Both the position numbers and the translations under genes were made by a program. The notes under the pieces were generated by a model. It was not told the origin of the DNA. It searched no databases and saw only the letters and a program-made list of their open reading frames with translations. Below are positions 1-9,118 of a stretch of DNA of 64,000 nt, one piece after another (the stretch's first letter is position 1; each line of letters starts with the position of its first letter). This DNA is from Algoriphagus mannitolivorans DSM 15301. GTDB lineage: Bacteria; Bacteroidota; Bacteroidia; Cytophagales; Cyclobacteriaceae. The stretch spans positions 299,481-363,480 of the forward strand of contig NZ_KE386902.1 in NCBI RefSeq assembly GCF_000429425.1, read 5' to 3'.

Positions 1-750
1 AAGAAATTCAATTATCAAATACCTGAAGGCGCGGGGTCAGCTTTTGTGCATAATGGCTATATGATTTCTCCGCCGGTGCTGAAAGGTTCAAAATTGGCAG
101 TCAATCATCGTTTTCCGCAAAACCCCAGAGAGCTTACTCCCGAGATTTTATCAAGCAAAACTTTTGGTTATCTAATAGATTTGGAAACCGGAGAGACTCA
201 GTATTTCAATCATTTTTATCCACAAGATTACCTGGCCACTGGCTTGAAAAATGTTGATTTCAGTAGAGCGCAGGGAAAGGATAAGGTGGTTTATTCCCTA
301 TTTGGTGACCATAGGCTTTACTATGCCTCTTCCTATGACTCCACCTTGAAATCGGTGGATGCGGCAAGTGAGTTTTTGGATCAAACTATGCCTAATTTCA
401 AACCTGATGCTGTGTCTGAGGAATATCAAAACTATGCGTTTGCCTCGAGCAGATATGGATCGATTTTATATGACTCTTACCGGGATGTCTACTATAGGTT
501 TGCGTTTCCAAGTTTGCCAGATGCCTCTATTGCCGATATTAGAAGCCAAGGGAATGCCTTAGGGTCATTTGTGGTGATGGTTTTGGACTCTGATCTGAAG
601 GTGATCACCGAGAAAAAATTTGAACCCGGGAAGTACCATCCGGACAATGTTTTTATTGGGAAAAAGGGCCTTTACCTATCCCTGCAGCACCCCAAGAATC
701 CGGAAAATCAGGAGGATTTAATGCAATTTGAATTGCTGGAGTTGAGATAA
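1..750 (+). CDS. C-terminal part of a lipoprotein-like protein (DUF4221-like), cut by the window edge
   Basis: The reading frame is open from base 1 (first codons read KKFNYQIPEG), so the start lies outside the window; the first ATG-like start inside would be artificial. About 249 residues are visible. The sequence has the alternating aromatic/polar strands of a beta-propeller and a YRDVYYRF motif near codon 160 that I associate with DUF4221 proteins of Bacteroidota. Function is unknown in that family, and members are usually outer-membrane or periplasmic lipoproteins. No partner gene is visible downstream. A hairpin without a T tract follows the stop. The family name is an inference from motif memory. 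Confidence 0.6.
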   Translation, partial: KKFNYQIPEGAGSAFVHNGYMISPPVLKGSKLAVNHRFPQNPRELTPEILSSKTFGYLIDLETGETQYFNHFYPQDYLATGLKNVDFSRAQGKDKVVYSLFGDHRLYYASSYDSTLKSVDAASEFLDQTMPNFKPDAVSEEYQNYAFASSRYGSILYDSYRDVYYRFAFPSLPDASIADIRSQGNALGSFVVMVLDSDLKVITEKKFEPGKYHPDNVFIGKKGLYLSLQHPKNPENQEDLMQFELLELR

Positions 751-1059
751 CATAAACCGCTTTTCCAATGAGGAGGATTGGTTAACCTCATCGAATAATT
801 CATGTTTATTTTGCTTTTCAGGATTTGTAATCCTGAACCTCAATCATAGGATTTTCAATCTGGATAAACCTTTTAGTTTCTGTTTTAAAGAGAATTTGGA
901 TTTGGAGATTAAAAATCTCCTGATAAGGCTTCGAGATTGTAAATCTCGAAGAGCTGCGTCTTCGCGAGCCAATTTTTGCAAAAAAGAGAAACCTTCGAGG
1001 TCTGAATAGCCCTCAAAGGTTTTCCATCATTTTAAGCTTTCTGATTTTAGCATTCAGAC
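751..1059. repeat. intergenic region with three short palindromes
   Basis: There is no convincing gene in these 309 bases. The region holds palindromes TTCAGGATT..AATCCTGAA (817-837), GGAGATTAAAAATCTCC (904-920) and CTTCGAGATT..AATCTCGAAG (929-951). The first recurs exactly as its reverse complement at 13182-13202, and a relative of the third lies at 13080-13102. This makes them members of a dispersed palindromic repeat family, not gene-specific sites. Confidence 0.6.
979..1021 (-). terminator. rho-independent terminator of the serine hydrolase gene
   Basis: Read on the reverse strand, AACCTTTGAGG pairs with CCTCGAAGGTT (11 bp with one G-U) around a 10-base loop. It is followed by TCTCTTTTTT. 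It lies about 40 bases after the stop of the reverse-strand hydrolase gene. Confidence 0.65.
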
Positions 1060-2868
1060 TTACTTTACCAGCTTCCTTTCTCCTCTAAACGTCCCATTCG
1101 GCTGGATAAAGCTCACTGCAGTTATCTCCCCGTCTTTTTCCTCAAACTTCACTTTAAAGCCTTCCAGCACCTTTAGGTTAAATTCATGCTCGCCGATATT
1201 GACCAGTTCGTATTCGGGCTGACCGGGCACAAAGGCATAGAGCTTTTCCTCCTTGATGTAAATCTTCACCTCCTGAACGCCCATCAGGAGGTAGGCTCCT
1301 TCGTACTTTTTCAAGTCATCCACCGAAAGCTCATTTTCTTTCGGGGTCCGCTTGAATTCGATCGGATCGAGGGTTGGTTCAAAAGCAGCTTTTAATCCGG
1401 AAATATCTCCGGTCATATTACTGACAAACTGAAAAGGAAAGGCATTGTTCCGATTGGGCTTACCCTGATAAATCAGATACATATTGAAGGTGTCGTAATC
1501 TTTGTGTTCCAAGAATCCACCCAACAGCCCCGTCTGCACAAAGAGCGTATCATTTTTCAGGTCAATCTCCATCTTACCATAGCCGGGATGTTCGTAAGTG
1601 CCGGTGAAGTCCATCAAAATGTGAGAAGGCTTGGTCAGGCTGGCTTTGGCCGTAGAGTCGGCAGCCGCTTTGGCTTTGGCTTGTGCTTCTTTGGCTTCCT
1701 CGAGTCGCTTGACAGCTTCTCCAACCCAATCCTGCGGGCTGATATTGAGCATTCGGTCGGCGACCATATTTCGGACGACATTGGGAAGGGGAGAGCCATT
1801 TTGATTGGTCAGAATCATGATCCCCAGGCTATCTGAAGGGAAGAAGGAGGCGGAAGCCGAGAAGCCGTCGATATTTCCTCCATGCTCTACTCGATAATGT
1901 CCCCGATAGGAAGCCAAAAACCAGCCATAGCCATAGTTGGAAAACTGCACATCGGGATGCTCTTTAGAAGGGGTGCCAGCGGATACCACCATCTGCGCAC
2001 TCATCGCTTCCTTCACATAATCCTCTGGAATGATTTGTTCGCCTTTGAATTTTCCGCCATTGATCCAGGTGATGAGCCAATTGGACATTTCCGAAACACT
2101 GGAATTGATTGCTCCTGCAGGACCCATGGCAGCGATGTTGTAGTAGTCCATTTTGCTGGTTTTTCCATCCAGCTCCACCGAATAGCCAAAGGATTTATCA
2201 GCATCCTTTTCCATCTCTGGAATGCGGAAATTGCTTCGGGTCATGCCCAATTTGTCAAAAAAGAGTTCCTTCACGTTTTGCTCCCAAGTCTTGCCCGTGA
2301 GTCGGGCACCGATTTCTCCTTGGAGGAAAAACATCCAGTTGTTGTAGTACCATTGCTGTCGCAACCCGGTGAAAGGCTCTTGAAATTCGATGCGCTTGAT
2401 CAGTTCCGATTTGGATTCGGAGGGAAACATAAACCAGGAAAAGTCATGCCTCGGCAATCCCGTCCGGTGCGCCATCAAGTCTTTGACGATGATTTGTTCA
2501 TTCATCCAGGGTTCTGCGAACCGGAGTTCGGGAATATATTTGCCGGGCCTCTCGTCAAAGTCAATTTTCTCGTCTTTTCTCAGCACACCCAAGACTGCCG
2601 AGGTAAAGGCTTTCGAAGAAGAACCAATGGCGAAAAGCGTATTCTCCGTTACCGGAACTTGGTTTTCCACATCTTTGTAGCCAAATCCCTTCGCATAGAC
2701 GATTTTATCCTTTTGGACAATGGCGATGGCAAAGCCAGGTGCCTTTAAAGCCACTCGGGCTTTTTCGAGTTCGGAGTCCAATTGCTTAAAGACATCTTGG
2801 GTTTTCTGAGAAAATGAGAAGCTATAAATGAAGTTGAGAAGGAGCAGGGAAAGGAGAAATTTTTTCAT
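1060..2868 (-). CDS. secreted serine hydrolase, beta-lactamase class C fold, with C-terminal lipocalin-like region
   Basis: This 602-residue protein has a Sec signal peptide (first ~20 residues, ending FSFSQ) followed by a beta-lactamase/transpeptidase-like domain of about 350 residues. The family signatures are visible: SxxK at S83-S84-S85-K86 supplies the nucleophile and base, YYNN near 174-177 gives the YxN motif, and HGG near residue 330 replaces KTG. After a lysine/alanine-rich linker (about residues 390-410) comes a beta-rich C-terminal part like the DUF3471/lipocalin-like domains often attached to these enzymes. Family members are D-aminopeptidases, esterases or DD-peptidases, so the substrate cannot be told. 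The gene is monocistronic with its own terminator. A resistance role is not implied. Confidence 0.88.
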   Translation of the reverse strand: MKKFLLSLLLLNFIYSFSFSQKTQDVFKQLDSELEKARVALKAPGFAIAIVQKDKIVYAKGFGYKDVENQVPVTENTLFAIGSSSKAFTSAVLGVLRKDEKIDFDERPGKYIPELRFAEPWMNEQIIVKDLMAHRTGLPRHDFSWFMFPSESKSELIKRIEFQEPFTGLRQQWYYNNWMFFLQGEIGARLTGKTWEQNVKELFFDKLGMTRSNFRIPEMEKDADKSFGYSVELDGKTSKMDYYNIAAMGPAGAINSSVSEMSNWLITWINGGKFKGEQIIPEDYVKEAMSAQMVVSAGTPSKEHPDVQFSNYGYGWFLASYRGHYRVEHGGNIDGFSASASFFPSDSLGIMILTNQNGSPLPNVVRNMVADRMLNISPQDWVGEAVKRLEEAKEAQAKAKAAADSTAKASLTKPSHILMDFTGTYEHPGYGKMEIDLKNDTLFVQTGLLGGFLEHKDYDTFNMYLIYQGKPNRNNAFPFQFVSNMTGDISGLKAAFEPTLDPIEFKRTPKENELSVDDLKKYEGAYLLMGVQEVKIYIKEEKLYAFVPGQPEYELVNIGEHEFNLKVLEGFKVKFEEKDGEITAVSFIQPNGTFRGERKLVK

Positions 2869-3065
2869 TGGTCTCTTGAGGTAATCCTACAAGTATAAAT
2901 AATTGGAACTAAAGAAACATAGATTTCTTTCCGATTCTAATTGACCATTACACAAACTAAGGTTCGTCCAAGAGATTGAATAAAGCGCTCGAAAATCCCC
3001 TATATAGGGTATTTTTTGACTAAATTTTTTCGCTTAAAGTTGGGAATACTTTTAACGAATATTTT

Positions 3066-4115
3066 ATGCAAAGCAAAAAACAAATTTTGAGTAAAAGCCT
3101 TCTTGGTTTAATGATCTGGGAGGGCATTAGTTGTACTACCTCGTTTGATGAAGAAATTCCCTTGGAGTTAGCTTCATCTGAAGTGGAAGTGATACAGGGA
3201 ACTTTAAAAGTAAATTCATTTGATAAGTATGAGGACCTTATCACCGGAAAGGAAAAACTCTCCTTTAGAGACTTTAACAGTTTTCAAAAAGGACTTGATG
3301 AATTGAAGCAATCGGGTGATAATCTTCGAATCAGTCAAGAAGAGTATAATGAAATTACAGCTTGGGAAGGAAGTACACTCTTGGAGCTTTTGGATCAAGA
3401 TGGATTTATAATCCTTGAAGACTATCTGATTTACTTAAATTTCAATAACCGAACTGCCGTTGTATCCACCGATTTAAATCTAAAGGATGAAATTCTTGCA
3501 GGGGATATTTCAAGTGAATCAATTCGTTTATTCAAGTTTGAAGATGATGTGATTGGATTATTAGAAATCAATAGTCCTTCGACAGTTGAAAAAGCTTCCT
3601 ACAATGCTAGAATATTGAATTCTTTCAATCCTTCTGCTGCAACCGTATCAGCAGGATGTAGATGGGATAAATGCGATAATTCGCAATACTTCAATGACCC
3701 TTTCAACGGTGACATTCTCGGGATAGCCTATTCGGGAGGAAGTTTTCGGTATCGATTAGATGCGAAGCATGTTTATGATGCAGCCGCAATTTCTTTTAGG
3801 TTATTTTCAAAAGCAAAACATATGAGAAAACCGGAAGATGGCTCTGTTGTTTGGACCGCAACCTCAACTACACTTTATCTGTTTTGGGATTATGAATTTT
3901 TGAGTAAAAAGAGTGGAAGTACTCTACAAAAGTCCATGTCCCAATCAAATACCTTAAATAATGAGCTGGAAGCGACTTTTTATTCCTCTAGTAGAGGCTT
4001 GGAAAAATTTTATTTAAGATCACAGTTTTATGGAGAACCAGGAGGAATTCATGGTTATTCACCTTCTGGAGCATTTTGGCAGTTTAATCTTCAGCAAATA
4101 GATAAAGGTTATTAA
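3066..4115 (+). CDS. putative lipoprotein of unknown function
   Basis: This 349-residue protein is not one I recognise. The N-terminus has a basic start, a hydrophobic stretch and WEGISC, a usable lipobox, so a lipoprotein is likely although the hydrophobic core is short. The middle is acidic and beta-rich. A short Cys pair (CRWDKC) sits near residue 200, and the C-terminal third is rich in Ser/Gly/Tyr. The stop is one base before the start of the beta-barrel gene at 4117, so the two are co-transcribed and probably work together at the envelope. The region looks more AT-rich than its neighbours, which could hint at transfer. Confidence 0.75.
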   Translation: MQSKKQILSKSLLGLMIWEGISCTTSFDEEIPLELASSEVEVIQGTLKVNSFDKYEDLITGKEKLSFRDFNSFQKGLDELKQSGDNLRISQEEYNEITAWEGSTLLELLDQDGFIILEDYLIYLNFNNRTAVVSTDLNLKDEILAGDISSESIRLFKFEDDVIGLLEINSPSTVEKASYNARILNSFNPSAATVSAGCRWDKCDNSQYFNDPFNGDILGIAYSGGSFRYRLDAKHVYDAAAISFRLFSKAKHMRKPEDGSVVWTATSTTLYLFWDYEFLSKKSGSTLQKSMSQSNTLNNELEATFYSSSRGLEKFYLRSQFYGEPGGIHGYSPSGAFWQFNLQQIDKGY

Positions 4116-4116
4116 A

Positions 4117-4833
4117 ATGAAATCTTTAATACTGACCTTATTTATGATAGTCTCTATATTTTCTGGAACTATCTCGAGCGCTCAAAGTAATTGGGCAATT
4201 GATGCAAAAATTGGTGGAGGGAATACAAATGTTAATTTGAAAGGAGATTTTCCTGAACTTTCATTGGGAACGACGAATCATTTGTTTCTTAATTTTGGAG
4301 TCCTTAGAAGATTGAAAAATAACTTTTTACTGGGGCTGGAATCAGATGTTTACAGGTTTGATATTGGATATTCGTTTTCACCCTTAAATATTATAAATAA
4401 AGGTGGTCCAAATGCGAATTACTGGTCAATTGGTCCAAAAATTCAAAAAGATATTTTTATCTCTGGTGATTTGGGAATATTTCTTGGAGTAGGTATTCAT
4501 TATTCCCAAACTAGTTTTGATGAGATTGAATATACCGGAATTTGGCAGTCGATAAGACTTCCAAATGGAGAGCAACAGATTCCGATTTTACTATATGGAC
4601 AGACATTTGTCACCCGTCAATCAATTCATGTAAAGCCAGAGATTGGTCTTTATTATGATTTCTCTGAAAAATCAAGACTTACAATTACTTCAAGATGGGG
4701 AGTTGACTTGAATGAACCTTCGATTTCATATAAATTGGATCGAGTAGAGTACCAGAATAATTCTTACAGTAATAACTACACATTTAGCGGGAATTATTGG
4801 TCTTTACTTCTTGGCTATCGTATTAGCTTTTAA
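4117..4833 (+). CDS. small outer-membrane beta-barrel protein
   Basis: The 238-residue product has a signal peptide cleaved about residue 22 (ISSAQS). It then has alternating hydrophobic/polar strands typical of 8-stranded OmpA/OmpW-like porin-family barrels, ending in YRISF with a terminal Phe, the usual signal for barrel insertion. It starts one base after the stop of the upstream lipoprotein gene, so the pair forms a two-gene unit. No enzymatic motif is visible. Its 3' end overlaps by four bases the remnant of a broken reverse-strand gene (4830-5117). Confidence 0.8.
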   Translation: MKSLILTLFMIVSIFSGTISSAQSNWAIDAKIGGGNTNVNLKGDFPELSLGTTNHLFLNFGVLRRLKNNFLLGLESDVYRFDIGYSFSPLNIINKGGPNANYWSIGPKIQKDIFISGDLGIFLGVGIHYSQTSFDEIEYTGIWQSIRLPNGEQQIPILLYGQTFVTRQSIHVKPEIGLYYDFSEKSRLTITSRWGVDLNEPSISYKLDRVEYQNNSYSNNYTFSGNYWSLLLGYRISF

Positions 4834-5117
4834 ATAATTTGGCTGGGGAATTTCCCCAGCCAGTTTCCAGATAAAAATTTTCTAATGTTTTTCAAATCTG
4901 GTTTATTTTGTACGTCCTCGACCAAGTAACCATGATTCCAACTTTGATCATGTAGAGTTTTAAAATTGATTTGGTATTCAGACCATTTTACCTATTCCAA
5001 AGCTAAGTTTTCCTTTTCAAGTTCAGCTTCAAGTTCTTTAAAATTGATGAGTTTGCTTTGCCCATAGGAAAAGGAAATCGATAAAAGGATCAGAATAGGA
5101 GTAAAGATTTTTCTCAT
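4830..5117 (-). pseudogene. small secreted protein gene interrupted by an in-frame TAG
   Basis: Reading the reverse strand from an ATG at 5117 gives a clear signal peptide (start MRKIFTPILI, end SYGQ) and 41 codons. An in-frame TAG follows at 4994-4992. The same frame then stays open for another 53 codons, with protein-like composition rich in W, N, K and D, to a TAA at 4830. Reading through gives about 95 residues. The start is 9 bases after the VOC gene, so it is the third gene of that operon. It could be a real 41-residue secreted peptide, a pseudogene, or a sequencing error. I do not recognise the family. A near-perfect GGCTGGGGAA..TTCCCCAGCC palindrome (4841-4861) lies in its 3' end. Confidence 0.6.
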
Positions 5118-5126
5118 TAGTCAGAA

Positions 5127-5489
5127 TTAAAGGTCTTCTACAAAAAAGATTGCATTTTGATTCAGGTCATAAAGGCCAAATTCATGGGTTCCCCATGGGG
5201 TATTCCAACGTAGCTTATCTGAAGGAACCACACCTTTGGCGACCAAGGCTTCAAAATAGGGTTGGATATTTTTGACAAAAATCCGTATGACTGATCCCCC
5301 TAACAAAGGATCTTCAGGGGTGTCCGCATGCCATTGAAGATGAATCCAGATTTCGTTAAGCCTGATTCCAGCATACATCTCGTCTCCAAACACCTTGGTG
5401 AAACCTAAGTTGTTGCAATACCATTCTACATCTCTTTCGATATTCTGAGAGGGAAGTACGGGGACTGCTTGGAGAAACTCAGTAGCCAC
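5127..5489 (-). CDS. VOC (glyoxalase/bleomycin-resistance-like) family protein
   Basis: The 120-residue protein matches the paired beta-alpha-beta-beta-beta fold of the vicinal oxygen chelate superfamily. It begins with AVPVLPSQNIERDVEWY, has an IHLQWH segment in the middle, and ends with the typical TPWGTHEFGLYDLNQNAIFF strand containing the C-terminal Glu/His region. Members include glyoxalases, dioxygenases and antibiotic-binding proteins, so the activity is open. The start is GTG at 5489; no in-frame ATG precedes the conserved first strand. It lies 9 bases after the TIM-barrel gene and 9 bases before the broken small gene, forming a three-gene unit. Confidence 0.82.
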   Translation of the reverse strand: MATEFLQAVPVLPSQNIERDVEWYCNNLGFTKVFGDEMYAGIRLNEIWIHLQWHADTPEDPLLGGSVIRIFVKNIQPYFEALVAKGVVPSDKLRWNTPWGTHEFGLYDLNQNAIFFVEDL

Positions 5490-5498
5490 GATATGTCA

Positions 5499-6434
5499 TC
5501 AAAGTGTTTGTTGTAATCTTTCCAATATCTCACGGATTTCCACGATGCTTTCCCATTCTCTATCCCGCTCCCCATGCTCGATTCCAACATAGCCATGATA
5601 ATTATGGGCCAGTACGATTTTCATCATCCGCTCATAATCCAGTTCGGACTCATTTCCTGCATCATCCCATACTTTCGGCTTGAGACTCACTCCGGTAGCC
5701 AATGGCATGAGTTCATCTACTCCTCGATAGGAATCGTAAGAAACCGGATTTCCATCCACTGCTCCAATTCTGAAGTTCCCGAAATCTGGAAGGGTTCCCG
5801 CCAATGGGTGTTGAACATTCCGGATAGTTTCTGCCAGCCATTTTCCATTGGAGGAAAATCCCCCATGGTTTTCGATGACGATATGGGTCCCATAAGGAGC
5901 TGCAAATTCGCAAAGCTGCCGAATGCCGTCGGTTACCAATTTGGATGCTTCGGCCGCATCAGCAGGGTTCTGGGACCAGGCGATATCCGAATAGCCATTA
6001 ACTCGTACAGTATGACATCCCAAAAATTTTGCAGCCTCAATCCATTTCTTATGTTTTTCCACGGCTTCTTTCCGGTCTGCATCGGATCGAGCTCCCAACA
6101 TCCCCTCCCTATCTACCATAATCAAAACCTGAGTAATCCCTTCATTTTCGCAGCGGGAATTCATTTCTTTCAAATAGGCCTCATCTTGGGCTTTGTCCAT
6201 AAAAAACTGGTTGACATACTCCACGGCCAAAATCCCGTGTTTTTTGGCTTCCAAGGGAAAATCCAAATGGTCCAGTTGCTTGGAAAATAGGAGCCTGTTG
6301 ACTGACCATTCTGCTAGGGATATTTTAAACAAAGGATCTGCTTCTTTTTGGGCAAAAGCCAATTGAGGAAGGCCCAAGCCAAAGGCAGTTGCAGCCAAAC
6401 TGGAATTTTTCAGGAATATTCTTCTCGAATTCAT
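5499..6434 (-). CDS. exported TIM-barrel protein, sugar isomerase/epimerase-like (xylose isomerase-like fold)
   Basis: The 311 residues begin with SRRIFLKNSSL, a twin-arginine-type signal, and a hydrophobic stretch ending about residue 28 (LAFA). The rest is an AP-endonuclease-2/xylose-isomerase-like TIM barrel. Metal-ligand-type segments include VIENHGG near residue 190 and GIEHGERDREW near the C-terminus. Such exported barrels in Bacteroidota are annotated as hydroxypyruvate isomerase-like or sugar phosphate isomerase/epimerase proteins. Some act on 3-keto sugars, but the substrate is unknown here. It is the first gene of a unit with the VOC gene and may serve sugar catabolism with the divergent sulfatase at 6627. 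Confidence 0.8.
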   Translation of the reverse strand: MNSRRIFLKNSSLAATAFGLGLPQLAFAQKEADPLFKISLAEWSVNRLLFSKQLDHLDFPLEAKKHGILAVEYVNQFFMDKAQDEAYLKEMNSRCENEGITQVLIMVDREGMLGARSDADRKEAVEKHKKWIEAAKFLGCHTVRVNGYSDIAWSQNPADAAEASKLVTDGIRQLCEFAAPYGTHIVIENHGGFSSNGKWLAETIRNVQHPLAGTLPDFGNFRIGAVDGNPVSYDSYRGVDELMPLATGVSLKPKVWDDAGNESELDYERMMKIVLAHNYHGYVGIEHGERDREWESIVEIREILERLQQTL

Positions 6435-6626
6435 AGAATAAGGAAAGTAGGTTTTCGGGTCATAATATGTTGAAGAGGATCAGCTGCTCAACATAGAAGA
6501 GGGAAGTTAACCAAAAAATAGAAATCCTGAATTTTGATCTGGGTAAAGGCTGGGAATCAGTGAAGAGCGGGGAAGGAAAATCTTTCGAAAAGTTTATCTT
6601 GTAATTCATCCAACCCATAATCGACC

Positions 6627-8264
6627 ATGCGCTTTTTCTCATTCGCCGTTCTGGTGTTTTTTGTCATGAGCTGTGCTTCCCCAAAAGTAGAAGAGGAGGA
6701 AATTGATTTTCCCAAGCGTCCCAATATTGTCTGGATTGTTTGTGAGGACATGTCTCCGGAGCATTTGGAGACTTATGGAGGTACAGGGGGCAAGACTCCC
6801 CATCTCAATGCTTTGGCCGCAGAATCTGTCCAATACCAAAATGCTTTTTCCACCGCAGGAGTCTGTGCACCCAGTCGGGCAGCCTTGATCACGGGAGCAT
6901 ACCAGACCTCCATTGGCGCCATGCATATGCGAACCACCGGAATGTCTGCAAATGCCGTCGATGCCTATCCTCCGGGGTTTAAAAGTTACTCTGTCGTATT
7001 GCCAGAAGGTATGCGCGCCTATCCAGAATATCTCCGGCTCAATGGCTATTACACCAGCAACAATTCCAAGGAAGATTACCAGTTTCAAAGCCCGGTGATC
7101 ATGTGGGATGAAAGTGGCACTAAGGCTCATTGGAGAAACCGCAAAGATCCCGATCAGCCGTTTTTCTCCATTTTCAACTTTACCATTACGCATGAGTCTC
7201 AGGTTTGGGCTAGGGAAAATGAGGAGTTGTTGGTGGATCCGAAAGACGTAAAAGTCCCCCCGGTGTATCCGGATGACGAGGTGTCAAGAAAAGTTTTGGC
7301 TCGATTCATCACCAATGTGATGCGGATGGATCAGCAGGTGGGAGAAATAATTGCCCAGCTCAAGGAGGATGGGCTCTATGAGAATACCATCATTTTCTTC
7401 TATTCCGACCACGGGGATGGGATGCCCTATTTCAAGCGGGAACTGTACGACCGGGGGCTGAAAGTGCCTCTTTTGGTGAAAGCACCATGGTTGAAAGGAG
7501 GAAGCAAAACAGATGAACTGGTCAGCTTTGTGGATTTTGGTCCGACACTACTTTCTCTGGCAGGAGTACCAATTCCTGAATCCATGCAGGGGCAGGCTTT
7601 CTTGGGAGCCCAAAAAACAGAGCCCAGAAAATACGTTTATGCTGCCAGAGACCGGATGGACAGCGAGTACGATCGGGTAAGGGCAGTTTCCGATGGTCGA
7701 TTTAAATACATCCGAAATTACATGCCTGAGAAGGCTAATTACCAAAACATTCAATACCGCCTTCAGAATCCCTTGATGCTTCACTTGCTAGACTTGAATG
7801 AAAAAGGACTTTTGGATGCCAATCAAGCCCGCTGGTTTGCCCAAAGCAAGCCCGAGGAAGAACTCTACGATACCCAAAGCGATCCTTGGGAGTTTAATAA
7901 TCTGGCAGGCAATCCAGAATACGCCGAGAAGCTTGCTGAGCTGCGTAAAGCCCACGAGGACTGGGTCGCTAAGTACGGAGACAAAGGTGCCCTGAATGAA
8001 ATGGAAATGGTTCGAAACTGGTGGAATGGAGGAGAAAACCCTCCCGTCACTGCGGAAGCTGAGGTAAGTTTCTCCGATGGGAAGGTCACCCTTTCTTGCC
8101 TTACATCCTCAGCCCTGATCGGCTGGCGAAAGTCCAGTGGGGATGCTTGGAAGATTTACACCGGGCCTTTTGAGGCGGTGGTAGGAGATTCATTATATGT
8201 AAATAGCCACCGAATAGGCTTTGAGGCGGTGGAGGTTTCCATAAAATTGGGTAAAAAGGATTGA
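6627..8264 (+). CDS. sulfatase lipoprotein (arylsulfatase family, formylglycine type)
   Basis: This 545-residue type I sulfatase hydrolyses a sulfate ester or sulfamate, probably on a glycan. The lipobox VMSC puts the lipidated Cys at residue 16. The start of the domain (RPNIVWIVCEDMSPEH) provides metal-binding acidic residues. C80-A-P-S-R84 is the CxPSR signature whose Cys becomes formylglycine. FYSDHGDGMPYFK carries the second metal-binding Asp-His. The order and length resemble heparan N-sulfatase-like enzymes. The last ~85 residues form a beta-sandwich like the chitobiase C-terminal domain, and a second partial copy of that domain lies at 9242-9544. An anaerobic-type maturase or FGE would be needed but is not in the window. 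Confidence 0.9.
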   Translation: MRFFSFAVLVFFVMSCASPKVEEEEIDFPKRPNIVWIVCEDMSPEHLETYGGTGGKTPHLNALAAESVQYQNAFSTAGVCAPSRAALITGAYQTSIGAMHMRTTGMSANAVDAYPPGFKSYSVVLPEGMRAYPEYLRLNGYYTSNNSKEDYQFQSPVIMWDESGTKAHWRNRKDPDQPFFSIFNFTITHESQVWARENEELLVDPKDVKVPPVYPDDEVSRKVLARFITNVMRMDQQVGEIIAQLKEDGLYENTIIFFYSDHGDGMPYFKRELYDRGLKVPLLVKAPWLKGGSKTDELVSFVDFGPTLLSLAGVPIPESMQGQAFLGAQKTEPRKYVYAARDRMDSEYDRVRAVSDGRFKYIRNYMPEKANYQNIQYRLQNPLMLHLLDLNEKGLLDANQARWFAQSKPEEELYDTQSDPWEFNNLAGNPEYAEKLAELRKAHEDWVAKYGDKGALNEMEMVRNWWNGGENPPVTAEAEVSFSDGKVTLSCLTSSALIGWRKSSGDAWKIYTGPFEAVVGDSLYVNSHRIGFEAVEVSIKLGKKD

Positions 8265-8283
8265 AAAAAAATTGACAAAACAT

Positions 8284-8313
8284 GAACTACTGAAAAGTAA
8301 TCAGTTCTTTTTT
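8284..8313 (+). terminator. probable terminator after the sulfatase
   Basis: GAACT (8284-8288) pairs with AGTTC (8303-8307), with a possible inner ACT/AGT pairing, followed by six Ts. A second hairpin, TGTGAA..TTCACA (8315-8331), follows and may serve the convergent barrel gene. The stems are short. Confidence 0.45.
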
Positions 8314-8335
8314 CTGTGAAACATATTCACATGGT

Positions 8336-9118
8336 CTATTTTTCATGTCCAACCAGAGGATACAATAAGAAAAGTCCAAAATTCAAGGTTCGGACCTTAA
8401 TTGTATCCTCGTAGGTTACAGATTGACTACCTCCGGGACTTGTACGGGGAAATATAGAGTAGTCAAAATCAGCCCGTTGATAACTGGCTTCCAAGCCTAA
8501 TTGAAATTTTCCAATAGCCCTGGATACTTGCAGATTTCCTCCCGCTGTAATAGAGGATGAATTGGGTCTAGAGCCGACATGAGCCCATGTAAGAGTTTCA
8601 TTTCCAACTGCCCTAACCATCTCGTAATAAGGGTAGTTGATCTGTCCATAGCCTAAAAATATTCCCGTTCGATATTCCCAACTTCCTTTTTTCAAGAAAT
8701 ATCCCAGTCCAGGAGTGATTGATAGCATGTTGTTATTTTCATGAGAAAAGCGAAAATCCATTCCGTAAAGATCATTGACGAAATCTTCCATTTCGATAAC
8801 AGAGATCGGATTGTTTGTAACACCTGATCTAAGAAATACATAAAAGTGACTGGCGAAATGATAATTAAGAGTTCCGTAAATAGAATAGCCTACTTTTGCA
8901 AATCCATTGCTAGCCTTTGAAATACTCGCAAGATTGGGTATGCTGGAATCTGGAAAATAAATCGCAGCCTCTTCCATATTATTTCCTCCGAATACACCCA
9001 CTGAAAAGGCAGGACCTGCACTGACGGAAAATGAGAATCTTTGAGGTGGATTTTCCTGGGAAAAGGAAGATTGAAGCATAAAGCCAAAGAATAAAACCAG
9101 AAGAAAAAGATTTTTCAT
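8336..9118 (-). CDS. outer-membrane beta-barrel protein
   Basis: The 260-residue product has a Sec signal peptide ending SFSQ at about residue 20. It then has repeated amphipathic strands with aromatic girdles (VSAGPAFSVG, GLGYFLKKGSWEYRTG, FQLGLEASYQR) and a last strand LNFGLFLLY followed by a short basic tail. This is the pattern of a porin-family or PF13568-like barrel. It lies on the reverse strand between the sulfatase and a decayed copy of the sulfatase 3' end, so it may have been inserted there or exposed by deletion. No specific ligand can be assigned. Confidence 0.75.
   Translation of the reverse strand: MKNLFLLVLFFGFMLQSSFSQENPPQRFSFSVSAGPAFSVGVFGGNNMEEAAIYFPDSSIPNLASISKASNGFAKVGYSIYGTLNYHFASHFYVFLRSGVTNNPISVIEMEDFVNDLYGMDFRFSHENNNMLSITPGLGYFLKKGSWEYRTGIFLGYGQINYPYYEMVRAVGNETLTWAHVGSRPNSSSITAGGNLQVSRAIGKFQLGLEASYQRADFDYSIFPRTSPGGSQSVTYEDTIKVRTLNFGLFLLYPLVGHEK

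Noticed and set aside
768..791. ATGAGG..CCTCAT hairpin after the first gene as a terminator
   Set aside because: The arms are short, the loop is 12 bases and no T tract follows.
1882..2748. Long forward-strand open frame of 288 codons
   Set aside because: It lies antisense to the serine hydrolase, which has a signal peptide and all catalytic motifs. The forward translation shows no recognisable family.
5574..6290. Forward-strand open frame of 238 codons
   Set aside because: It is antisense to the TIM-barrel gene, with no start context or family resemblance.
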